DNA from: an uncultured Collinsella sp.
GTDB lineage: Bacteria; Actinomycetota; Coriobacteriia; Coriobacteriales; Coriobacteriaceae
NCBI GenBank assembly: GCA_902493145.1
Contig: CABUOA010000061.1
Coordinates: 1 to 8,251, forward strand
Direction of reading: 5' to 3'
Length of the DNA: 8,251 nucleotides
Shown: piece by piece, positions 1-5,470 of the stretch
How positions within the stretch are numbered: position 1 is the stretch's first letter
How the letters are laid out: the number at the start of each line of letters is the position of its first letter
Position numbers and translations under genes: made by a program
The notes under the pieces: model-generated
Told to the model about the DNA's origin: nothing
The model's input: the letters and a program-made list of their open reading frames with translations, nothing else
Databases searched by the model: none

Positions 1-49
1 CCCAGGCGCGCAAAAGTGCGTCTCGGCAATCTGGGGCCCGTCCCCTTTA

Positions 50-63
50 ATATTTATAAATAT
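50..63. repeat. 14-base all-AT perfect palindrome downstream of xerD
   Basis: The sequence ATATTTATAAATAT equals its own reverse complement and stands out against GC-rich surroundings. It begins 17 bases past the xerD stop codon in the direction of transcription. It could be an AT-rich promoter element for whatever gene lies beyond the window edge, or a protein-binding site. A nearby GGGG/GGCCCC pair at about 34-45 has no following T-run, so I do not call a terminator. I see nothing else in bases 1-79. Confidence 0.5.
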
Positions 64-79
64 GCAGGCCAGCGATGTG

Positions 80-1021
80 TTAACGATGTGCCAGCGGGTG
101 CGCCGCCAGATAGACCTCGGTCAGTTGCGTACGATCGACATGCGTGTAGACCTGCGTGGTCGATATATCGGCATGTCCCAAGATCTCCTGTAGCACACGG
201 AGGTCTGCACCGCCCGCAAGCATATGGGTGGCAAAGGAGTGACGCAGCGTATGGGGATGGAGTCCCACCAGCCCCACCTGGCGCCCGTAGCGCTCACAGA
301 TGGCATGGATGCCCTGGCGCGACAGACGGCGGCCGTTCTTATTTAAAAAGACCGCCGAGGTCTCGGTTCCGTGGGCATGGGCCGCCAAGCGAGAACGCCC
401 CTCAGTTAAATAGAGCGTCAGAGCTCGCGCCGCGCTTCCCACCAGCGGGGACAGGCGTTCCTTTGAGCCCTTACCGCGAACGAGCACAAAGCCATCGTCG
501 ATATGGATATCGCCCACATCGAGCCCCACCAACTCGCTCACACGCAAGCCGCATCCGTAGAGCACTTCCAAGATGGCATGGTCGCGCAAGCCCATCTCGC
601 CCTCGAGGAAGTCTTGATCGAGCAGCGCCGAGACATCCTCCACCGATAGATACTCCGGCAAACGCTCAGCCTTTTTAGGCAGGCGCAACGCCGCCGTTGG
701 ATTTTGGGCCACAATCCCATCGCGCACCAAAAAGGCATGCAGGCCCTTCACGGCCGCAAGCGCACGCTCCACCGAGGCATCGGAATAGCCCCCATCGCGA
801 CGGTCGGCGACAAAGCCCTCCACGACCTGACGAGTCGCCTCATCAAAAGACATGATGCCCGCCCGCTCCAGATAGGCGCAGTACGTCGTCAGGTCACGAC
901 GGTAGGCCGCAATCGTGTTGCGCGCCAAACCCCGCTCGACCGCGAGGTAATCGAGATACTCCCCCGCCGCCACGGCGAGCGACGAGGGAGTAGCTTCGGT
1001 ATGTTCTTTGTTCGCCGGCAC
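80..1021 (-). CDS. xerD: Tyrosine recombinase XerD (Xer site-specific recombinase)
   Basis: Site-specific tyrosine recombinase of the XerC/XerD family, which resolves chromosome dimers at dif during segregation. The 313-residue product has an N-terminal core-binding SAM-like domain (about residues 15-105, with LDYLAVERGLARNTIAAYRR) and a C-terminal catalytic domain. All catalytic residues are visible: Arg160 (CGLRVSEL), Lys184 (RGKGSKE), His257 and Arg260 (HPHTLRH), His283 (LGHADIS) and nucleophile Tyr292 (QVYTHV). Their spacings match those of E. coli XerD as I recall them. The GTG at 1021 is chosen because it lies 2 bases after the pyrG stop and gives a normal family length. The longer in-frame reading up to 1174 only runs into pyrG in another frame. 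There is no well-placed Shine-Dalgarno sequence, so translational coupling to pyrG is likely. A later GTG at 973 is possible but less likely. XerD rather than XerC is assigned by overall resemblance; the paralogue cannot be excluded. Confidence 0.93.
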   Translation of the reverse strand: MPANKEHTEATPSSLAVAAGEYLDYLAVERGLARNTIAAYRRDLTTYCAYLERAGIMSFDEATRQVVEGFVADRRDGGYSDASVERALAAVKGLHAFLVRDGIVAQNPTAALRLPKKAERLPEYLSVEDVSALLDQDFLEGEMGLRDHAILEVLYGCGLRVSELVGLDVGDIHIDDGFVLVRGKGSKERLSPLVGSAARALTLYLTEGRSRLAAHAHGTETSAVFLNKNGRRLSRQGIHAICERYGRQVGLVGLHPHTLRHSFATHMLAGGADLRVLQEILGHADISTTQVYTHVDRTQLTEVYLAAHPLAHR

Positions 1022-1023
1022 CC

Positions 1024-2685
1024 TTAGTCCGTAGCGAGGTTCATGGGCGTCACCTGTAGGCGATCGACACCCTCGTGCTGACCGATCGAGGCACGCACGA
1101 ACTCTCGGAACAGCGGCTGCGGGTTGGTCGGACGGCTCTTGAACTCGGGGTGAGCCTGGGTTGCCACATACCACGGATGCACGTCGCGCGGCAGCTCGAC
1201 CATCTCGACCAGGCGCTCGTCGGGTGAGAGGCCAGAGATAACCAAGCCGGCGTCCTCGAGCTGGTCGCGGAAGGCGTTGTTAAACTCAAAGCGGTGACGG
1301 TGACGCTCGTAGACGAGATCCTCGCCATATGCCTCGCGAGCGAGAGTATCGGCGGCGAGCTTGCACGGATAGGCGCCCAGACGCATGGTGCCGCCCTTCT
1401 CAGTCACATCCTCCTGCGAGCTCATCAGATCGATGACGCTAAACGGACCGTCCGGGTCGAACTCGGAGGAGCTGGCGCCGGCAAGGCCGACGACGTTGCG
1501 GGCGAACTCGCACACGGCCACCTGCATACCCAGGCAAATGCCCAGATACGGAATCTTGTGCTCGCGGGCAAACTCGGCCGCGAGGATCTTGCCCTCCAGG
1601 GCGCGCTTGCCAAAGCCGCCGGGGACCAGGATGCCCGAAGCGTCGCCCAGAACTTCGGAGACATTCTGCTCGTCGAGGCTCTCGCCGTCGACCAGCTGGA
1701 CGTCCACATGGCGATCGTAGAAGACGCCCGCATGGTGCAGGGCCTCGATAACCGACAGATACGCATCGGGCAGCTGCGTGTACTTGCCAACGACGGCAAT
1801 CTTCACCTTGTCGGCGTGATGGTTGGCGTGATTCTGTTTGCGCAGGAACTCGTTCCACTCGCTCATGTCGCGCTCACGCGGGTCCAGACCCAGACGCTCG
1901 CAAATGCGCAGGTCAAAGTCCTGCTCGGCAAGCAGCTGCGGAACATCGTAAATGCTCGCGCAGTCCTCGTTGGTAAAGACGCAATCGGTGTCGACGTCGC
2001 AGAAGCTTGCGATCTTTCCGCGGATAGCGTCATCGATATGGTGGTCGGAGCGCAACACGATAATATCGGGCTGGATGCCAAAGCTGCGGAGCTCCTTGAC
2101 GGAATGCTGCGTGGGCTTGGTCTTGACCTCGTGGGCGGCGGCGATATAGGGAACGAGCGACACGTGGATGTAGCAGACGTTCTCGGGGCCGGCCTCCTTG
2201 CGGTACTGACGAATGGCCTCGACAAACGGTTGGGACTCGATGTCGCCGATCGTGCCGCCCAGCTCGGTGATGACTACATCGGAGCCGGTCTGCTCCTCGA
2301 TGCGGCGGAACTTATCCTTAATGGCATTGGTGACGTGAGGAATCACCTGCACGGTACCGCCCAAAAAGTCGCCGCGACGCTCGCGGGCGATTAGGCTTTT
2401 GTAGATGGCACCGGTCGTAAAGTTGGAATCGCGGGTCAGGTTCTCATCAATAAAGCGCTCGTAATGACCCAGGTCCAGGTCGGACTCGTAACCATCCTCG
2501 GTTACAAAGACCTCACCATGCTGGAACGGGCTCATGGTACCGGGGTCGACGTTCAGATACGGGTCGGCCTTCTGCATCGTTACTTTGTAGCCACGCGACT
2601 TGAGCAGACGGCCCAGCGAGGCCGCGGTGATACCCTTGCCCAGGGACGAAACCACGCCGCCGGTTACGAACACATGCTTGGTCAT
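1024..2685 (-). CDS. pyrG: CTP synthase (glutamine-hydrolysing)
   Basis: Catalyses UTP + ATP + glutamine to CTP, the last step of de novo pyrimidine nucleotide synthesis in the cytoplasm. The 553-residue product is a full-length member (family usually about 530-560). The N-terminal amidoligase domain (about 1-270) starts with KHVFVTGGVVSSLGKG, whose P-loop Lys is residue 17. Asp71 (DLDLGHYERF) and Glu141 (ELGGTIGDIE) are the expected Mg-ATP ligands. The C-terminal class I glutamine amidotransferase domain (about 295-535) has the PGGFG oxyanion loop at 355-359, nucleophile Cys384 in GICLGMQ, and His512/Glu514 in HPEFKSRP. The ATG at 2685 is the canonical family start, with an AGG about 9 bases upstream. 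It is followed by xerD after 2 bases, so the two are probably cotranscribed. A candidate promoter and a perfect DnaA box lie in the 178-base upstream gap. No terminator-like hairpin lies between that promoter and the start codon, so the reiterative-transcription attenuation known for Bacillus pyrG is not evident here. Confidence 0.99.
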   Translation of the reverse strand: MTKHVFVTGGVVSSLGKGITAASLGRLLKSRGYKVTMQKADPYLNVDPGTMSPFQHGEVFVTEDGYESDLDLGHYERFIDENLTRDSNFTTGAIYKSLIARERRGDFLGGTVQVIPHVTNAIKDKFRRIEEQTGSDVVITELGGTIGDIESQPFVEAIRQYRKEAGPENVCYIHVSLVPYIAAAHEVKTKPTQHSVKELRSFGIQPDIIVLRSDHHIDDAIRGKIASFCDVDTDCVFTNEDCASIYDVPQLLAEQDFDLRICERLGLDPRERDMSEWNEFLRKQNHANHHADKVKIAVVGKYTQLPDAYLSVIEALHHAGVFYDRHVDVQLVDGESLDEQNVSEVLGDASGILVPGGFGKRALEGKILAAEFAREHKIPYLGICLGMQVAVCEFARNVVGLAGASSSEFDPDGPFSVIDLMSSQEDVTEKGGTMRLGAYPCKLAADTLAREAYGEDLVYERHRHRFEFNNAFRDQLEDAGLVISGLSPDERLVEMVELPRDVHPWYVATQAHPEFKSRPTNPQPLFREFVRASIGQHEGVDRLQVTPMNLATD

Positions 2686-2717
2686 ATTGAGTTACCTGCG
2701 CTTCCCGTAGAAGTTGT

Positions 2718-2726
2718 TTATCCACA
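2718..2726 (+). promoter_or_regulatory. Perfect DnaA box in the pyrG leader
   Basis: TTATCCACA, the exact consensus DnaA-binding 9-mer, reads on the plus strand 33-41 bases upstream of the pyrG start codon. If the candidate -10 at 2744-2749 is used, the box falls about 10-20 bases inside the transcript. There it could act as a roadblock or link CTP supply to DnaA activity. A chance match is possible: about 6% for one exact 9-mer on both strands of a window this size with equal base use. I see no second box nearby. Confidence 0.45.
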
Positions 2727-2743
2727 TCTTACGGGTCTTCATT

Positions 2744-2772
2744 GTAATACTCGCGCCGCGGACCGTCCGCAA
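2744..2772 (-). promoter_or_regulatory. Candidate sigma-70-type promoter for pyrG-xerD
   Basis: On the minus strand TTGCGG (2772-2767) is followed after 17 bases by TATTAC (2749-2744); an overlapping TACAAT (2746-2741) is an alternative -10. The site lies between the terminator of the upstream regulator gene and pyrG, where a promoter is expected. The hexamers are imperfect, so the call is tentative. Confidence 0.4.
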
Positions 2773-2805
2773 TTTTTCTCGCGTGCGATTGCATTTCTCA
2801 ATCTT

Positions 2806-2839
2806 GAAACAAAACGCCGCCCGGTTTCCCAGGCGGCGT
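2806..2839 (-). terminator. Intrinsic terminator of the winged-helix regulator gene
   Basis: On the minus strand, arms ACGCCGCC and GGCGGCGT (2814-2821 and 2832-2839) pair perfectly. The stem extends by a T-G wobble and two G-C pairs to about 11 pairs, closed by a GAAA tetraloop. TTTTGTTT follows. It starts 25 bases after the regulator's stop codon and separates that gene from pyrG. Confidence 0.88.
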
Positions 2840-2863
2840 CGCTATGGCAAGGGTTACATGCTG

Positions 2864-3202
2864 CTATCGATCAGCAACCTCGTCCTCAAGCATTTCTTGA
2901 ACGAGCATGCCGGTACGGACGCCCTCAAGATACCACTCACCACGTTCGGTGAGGCAAATGCCATTTGCAAGCTGACCGCCGTCGTCGCTATAACGCGAGA
3001 CGACATCAATCATACCTTCGGAATCCAAGCGATCGATTGCGGCGCGGGCACGATACGGCGAAACCCCCACGCGCTCGGCAAGCGTTTTGCGCGAGAAACC
3101 ATACGGCCCGCCATTGTCTTCGGTTTGCTGGTCGATCTCCATCAACACCAGCACCTCGACACGCTTCATATCGTTAACACTCGCACGACCCTTGCCCGCC
3201 AT
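2864..3202 (-). CDS. Small winged helix-turn-helix transcriptional regulator (MarR-like)
   Basis: A 112-residue probable DNA-binding protein. Residues about 12-26 form a first helix (MKRVEVLVLMEIDQQ). Helix-turn-helix residues about 37-63 (SRKTLAERVGVSPYRARAAIDRLDSEG) look like a MarR/GntR-style winged helix. The following stretch to about 87 (VVSRYSDDGGQ...ICLTERG) fits the wing. An acidic C-terminal helix (EGVRTGMLVQEMLEDE) could dimerise. I cannot name the ligand or target genes. The ATG at 3202 is chosen because GAGGAGG lies 5 bases upstream; an upstream in-frame ATG at 3256 lacks such a site. The gene ends in its own terminator and is separate from pyrG. The upstream gap holds a spaced TGTTT/AAACA inverted repeat (3338-3357) that could be an operator for autoregulation, which is speculative. 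No effector domain is visible. Confidence 0.82.
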   Translation of the reverse strand: MAGKGRASVNDMKRVEVLVLMEIDQQTEDNGGPYGFSRKTLAERVGVSPYRARAAIDRLDSEGMIDVVSRYSDDGGQLANGICLTERGEWYLEGVRTGMLVQEMLEDEVADR

Positions 3203-3207
3203 AGCAG

Positions 3208-3214
3208 CCTCCTC
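3208..3214 (-). promoter_or_regulatory. Strong ribosome binding site fixing the regulator start
   Basis: GAGGAGG on the minus strand ends 5 bases before the ATG at 3202. It is the strongest Shine-Dalgarno sequence in the window and decides between this start and the in-frame ATG 54 bases upstream. Confidence 0.85.
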
Positions 3215-3390
3215 AAACCGAGCACGAGCATCTAACGCGCCGTGCGCGACCGACACACCTCACGATGGCAGGTAATATCCATCATGCGGCATCCCGCTAA
3301 GGATGAAACAGTTACGGTTATTGTATACCGCTCAAATTGTTTCTAGGCAGGTAAACAGCTATTTTTCGCCGAAATAGACGCTTTATTGAT

Positions 3391-3424
3391 CAAAAAGCCG
3401 TACCAGGCGCTAACCCGATACGGC
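3391..3424 (-). terminator. Intrinsic terminator of the DUF1846 gene
   Basis: On the minus strand GCCGTATC (3424-3417) pairs with GGTACGGC (3404-3397), including one T-G wobble. Three inner pairs bring the stem to about 11 around a six-base loop. TTTTTG follows immediately. It lies about 35 bases past the stop codon of the DUF1846 gene. Confidence 0.85.
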
Positions 3425-3458
3425 CAAAATACAATGCAATTACCGCGGTGCTTCAAAC

Positions 3459-4940
3459 TTAGCGATGGAAGAAACCGCGGCGCTCAAACTTGGGCTCGCA
3501 GCACACGTTGATACCCAGTTTGCGCAGTACCGTCTCGTCCGTCGGCGAGATAATCACGCTAAAGAAGGCATCGCAACCGCGCAGCTGCTCCAGGCCCGAA
3601 AGGACGCGAGCGGCCGTCTCACTCGTGGCCGAGGTGATCGACAGCGCCATAAGCGTCTCGTCGGTGTGGAGGCGCGGGTTTTTGCTGCCCAGGAAATGCG
3701 TCTTGAGCTTGCTGATGGGCTCGATCGCCTCATCGCTAATGACCTCGAGCTCAAGGTCGACGCCCGAGACATGCTTGAGGGCGTTCATAATGAGCGAACT
3801 TGCGGCGCCCAGGCGCGTGGAGGTCTTACCGGTCACCACGGAGCCATCGGGCATGACCATGGCGCCCACGGGACCACCCGTCAGCTGCTCCCTGGTGAGG
3901 GCCGCCGAGCGCGCCGGTGAGTAGTTCTTATCGATGCCGGCTTTCTTCATAATAATCTTGAGACGGTCGACTTGCTCATCGCCCACGCCGGTACGGCGCA
4001 CATTTTCGACCGCGGTAAAGTAGCGGCGAACGATCTCCATCTTGGATGCGTCGCGGCAGGCATCGTCATCGGTGATGGCAAAGCCGACCATATTGACGCC
4101 CATGTCCGTAGGGCTCTGGTAGGGGCTCTTGCCCAGGATCTTTTCCATCAGGGCACGGACTACCGGGAAGGCCTCGACGTCGCGGTTGTAGTTGACCGTG
4201 GTCTTGTTGTAGGCCTCCAGGTGGAAGGAGTCGATGATGTTGGCGTCATCGAGGTCTGCCGTGGCGGCCTCGTAGGCAATATTGACCGGATGCGTAAGGG
4301 GCAGATTCCAAACCGGGAAGGTCTCGAATTTGGCATAGCCGGCGGCCGTGCCATGCTTGTGCTCGTGATAGAGCTGAGACAGGCAGGTGGCAAGCTTGCC
4401 CGAGCCAGGACCGGGGGCAGTGACCACAACGAGCGGTCGGGTGGTCTCGACAAACTCGTTCTTGCCATAGCCATCGTCGGACACGATCAGATCGACATCG
4501 TGCGGATACCCCTCGATGGGATAGTGCAACTTGGCGGGAATGCCGAGCGCGTTCAGGCGATTGCGGAAGACGTCGGCGGCGGGCTGGCCGGCGTACTGGG
4601 TGATGACCACGGCCGCGACAGCAAAACCGTTGCCGCGGAACAGGTCGACCAGGCGCAAAACGTCCTCGTCATAGGTAATGCCCAGGTCACCGCGAGCCTT
4701 GTTCTTCTCGATGTGGTTCGCGTTAATGGCGATGATGACCTCGACGTCGTCGGCTATGCTCTTGAGCATGCGAAACTTGCTGTCCGGCTCAAAACCCGGC
4801 AGCACGCGGCTCGCGTGATAGTCGTCAAACAGCTTGCCGCCAAACTCCAAATACAGCTTGCCGCCAAACTGCGAGATGCGCTCCTTAATATGAGCGGCCT
4901 GCAGCTCGATATACTTCGCGTTGTCGAAACCCTGACGCAT
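3459..4940 (-). CDS. DUF1846 family protein, function unknown
   Basis: A 493-residue soluble protein that I recognise as DUF1846, a conserved family of about 490-505 residues found in many Firmicutes and Actinobacteria. No reaction is established that I can cite. Visible features: an N-terminal FGGKLYLEFGGKLFDDYHASRVLPGF segment (about 25-50), and a central glycine-rich loop APGPGSGK (about 175-182) followed by LATCLSQLYHEHKHG. The loop resembles a nucleotide-binding P-loop but lacks the usual Ser/Thr after Lys. A conserved-looking PVWNLPLTHPVNIAYEAATADL follows at about 209-230. There is no signal peptide or membrane segment. The ATG at 4940 is preferred over one at 4964: GGGAG lies 6 bases upstream, and the perfect TATAAT at 4980-4985 would leave almost no leader for the upstream ATG. 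It is a single-gene unit bounded by its own promoter and terminator. A nucleotide-dependent enzyme is my inference only. Confidence 0.92.
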   Translation of the reverse strand: MRQGFDNAKYIELQAAHIKERISQFGGKLYLEFGGKLFDDYHASRVLPGFEPDSKFRMLKSIADDVEVIIAINANHIEKNKARGDLGITYDEDVLRLVDLFRGNGFAVAAVVITQYAGQPAADVFRNRLNALGIPAKLHYPIEGYPHDVDLIVSDDGYGKNEFVETTRPLVVVTAPGPGSGKLATCLSQLYHEHKHGTAAGYAKFETFPVWNLPLTHPVNIAYEAATADLDDANIIDSFHLEAYNKTTVNYNRDVEAFPVVRALMEKILGKSPYQSPTDMGVNMVGFAITDDDACRDASKMEIVRRYFTAVENVRRTGVGDEQVDRLKIIMKKAGIDKNYSPARSAALTREQLTGGPVGAMVMPDGSVVTGKTSTRLGAASSLIMNALKHVSGVDLELEVISDEAIEPISKLKTHFLGSKNPRLHTDETLMALSITSATSETAARVLSGLEQLRGCDAFFSVIISPTDETVLRKLGINVCCEPKFERRGFFHR

Positions 4941-4979
4941 GTATGGCTCCCGTCCCGTTTCCATTTAATGTCTTAGGCG

Positions 4980-4985
4980 ATTATA
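4980..4985 (-). promoter_or_regulatory. Consensus -10 box for the DUF1846 gene
   Basis: A perfect TATAAT on the minus strand lies 39 bases before the ATG at 4940. GGGAG at 4951-4947 follows as the ribosome site. I find no good -35 hexamer 16-18 bases upstream, so either an activator helps or the promoter is weak. Confidence 0.55.
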
Positions 4986-5047
4986 ACGGAGCCTGCCCTC
5001 CCCGATGCCCAGGCCATCAACAGGCACCAACCAAACACGCCATCGAT

Positions 5048-5116
5048 AAGTTGCGGTGAAATAGCTCCTGTTTAACCCCTCAAGACGGCCAAACGGGAAC
5101 TATTCCACCGCAACTT
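5048..5116. repeat. 69-base near-perfect long inverted repeat
   Basis: The left arm AAGTTGCGGTGAAATAG (5048-5064) matches the reverse complement of CTATTCCACCGCAACTT (5100-5116) at 16 of 17 positions. The arms extend inwards through CTCCTGTTT and AAACGGGAA to 26 bases with three differences, all transitions, around a 17-base loop. Transitions that leave G-U pairs in one strand fit a selected RNA fold or a decayed MITE. There is no T-run after it on either strand, so it is not a canonical terminator. Confidence 0.85.
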
Positions 5117-5122
5117 CCCCTT

Positions 5123-5155
5123 TTGGCGCAAAGTAACCTGACCCCTTTGCACCAA
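5123..5155. repeat. REP-like palindrome with GGGGTCAGG loop
   Basis: Arms TTGGCGCAAAG (5123-5133) and CTTTGCACCAA (5145-5155) pair over 11 bases with one mismatch around an 11-base loop. On the minus strand it reads GCAAAGGGGTCAGG. From memory, GGGGTCAGG-type motifs accompany REP elements mobilised by RAYT (IS200-like Y1) transposases. That link is inference, as no transposase lies in the window. Confidence 0.6.
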
Positions 5156-5227
5156 CAGCAGAAACGTCGCGGGCAGAGAACGGACAGCGAACAGACACCA
5201 GAGCGAGCAAGGTGACGTGAAAGAGGA

Positions 5228-5252
5228 GGGCATAGGCCTTTTGGCCATGCCC
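5228..5252 (-). terminator. Candidate terminator hairpin downstream of the arc operon
   Basis: On the minus strand GGGCATGGCC and GGCCTATGCCC form a 10-pair stem with one bulged base and an AAAA loop. The pyrimidine-rich TCCTCTTTC follows. It is the most terminator-like of the spacer hairpins by its tail, but it lies about 220 bases past the carrier stop and the T-run is interrupted. Confidence 0.4.
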
Positions 5253-5301
5253 GACGATTGAACGTCAGATTGCCGCTCTGGCGGGCTTGCAGCGTCGAGT
5301 G

Positions 5302-5329
5302 GTTCCGGCGTTTGGTAAAACGCCGGAAC
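5302..5329. repeat. Perfect 12-pair hairpin
   Basis: Arms GTTCCGGCGTTT and AAACGCCGGAAC are exact reverse complements around a four-base loop. Neither strand has a following T-run, so it may be a repeat element, an RNA-stabilising hairpin or a binding site. Confidence 0.75.
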
Positions 5330-5337
5330 ACAAGAGC

Positions 5338-5368
5338 GCCCCCTCCCGCGCACGGAACGGGAGGGGGC
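5338..5368 (-). repeat. Perfect 11-pair GC hairpin downstream of the carrier gene
   Basis: Arms GCCCCCTCCCG and CGGGAGGGGGC pair exactly around a nine-base loop, the most stable stem in the spacer. On the minus strand it is followed by GCTCTTGTG, too poor in T for a confident intrinsic terminator. It lies about 100 bases past the carrier stop and could stop RNA polymerase inefficiently or block 3' exonucleases. Confidence 0.6.
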
Positions 5369-5379
5369 CAAAGGTAGGA

Positions 5380-5411
5380 GTCTACCGGTGGGTTGACCCC
5401 ACCGGACAGAC
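5380..5411. repeat. Inverted repeat CCGGTGGG/CCCACCGG with outer GTCT/AGAC
   Basis: An eight-pair stem (5385-5392 with 5398-5405) around a five-base loop is extended by four outer pairs (5380-5383 with 5408-5411) across a small internal loop. No T-run follows on either strand. Confidence 0.65.
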
Positions 5412-5422
5412 GATGACCAGAT

Positions 5423-5470
5423 GATCCTTTACAGGATCGTCAAGGTTTCCGTGGGGTACCCGTTGGGTAC
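5423..5470. repeat. Two short hairpins abutting the carrier stop codon
   Basis: GATCCT/AGGATC (5423-5438) has a four-base loop that reads GTAA, a GNRA tetraloop, on the minus strand. GTACCC/GGGTAC (5456-5470) has a three-base loop and starts at the base immediately after the carrier's TAA. Both would be the first structures transcribed after the carrier gene. Confidence 0.6.

Larger units (their letters stand above)
4986..5470. other. Gene-free spacer packed with inverted repeats
   Basis: Nearly 500 bases between the DUF1846 promoter and the carrier stop codon. No open frame here resembles a known protein or has a ribosome site; a 99-codon minus-strand frame (5072-5371) is read straight through four of the palindromes. 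From 5048 to 5470 there are eight inverted repeats, listed separately. The layout resembles an accumulation of REP/MITE-like intergenic elements or a strongly structured 3' region of the arc operon. No transposase gene or target-site duplication is visible. Confidence 0.7.

Noticed and set aside
38..70. A dif recombination site next to xerD
   Set aside because: The AT-rich palindrome is self-symmetric rather than two 11-base arms around a 6-base centre, and it lacks the TTATGT-type XerD arm.
1294..2394. A 366-codon open frame on the plus strand inside pyrG
   Set aside because: It is antisense to a full-length CTP synthase, has low-complexity Ala/Leu/Gly-rich content and no family resemblance. 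Long antisense frames are common in GC-rich genes.
2686..2750. A pyrimidine-sensing attenuator in the pyrG leader
   Set aside because: No stem-loop with a T-run lies between the candidate promoter and the start codon, and there is no G-run at the likely transcript start.
3972..4976. A 334-codon open frame on the plus strand opposite the DUF1846 gene
   Set aside because: It is the shadow of a recognised family member. Its start has no ribosome site and its product resembles no known protein.
5072..5371. A 99-codon minus-strand frame in the hairpin-rich spacer
   Set aside because: It has no ribosome site and reads through four palindromes. The sequence is better explained by repeats.
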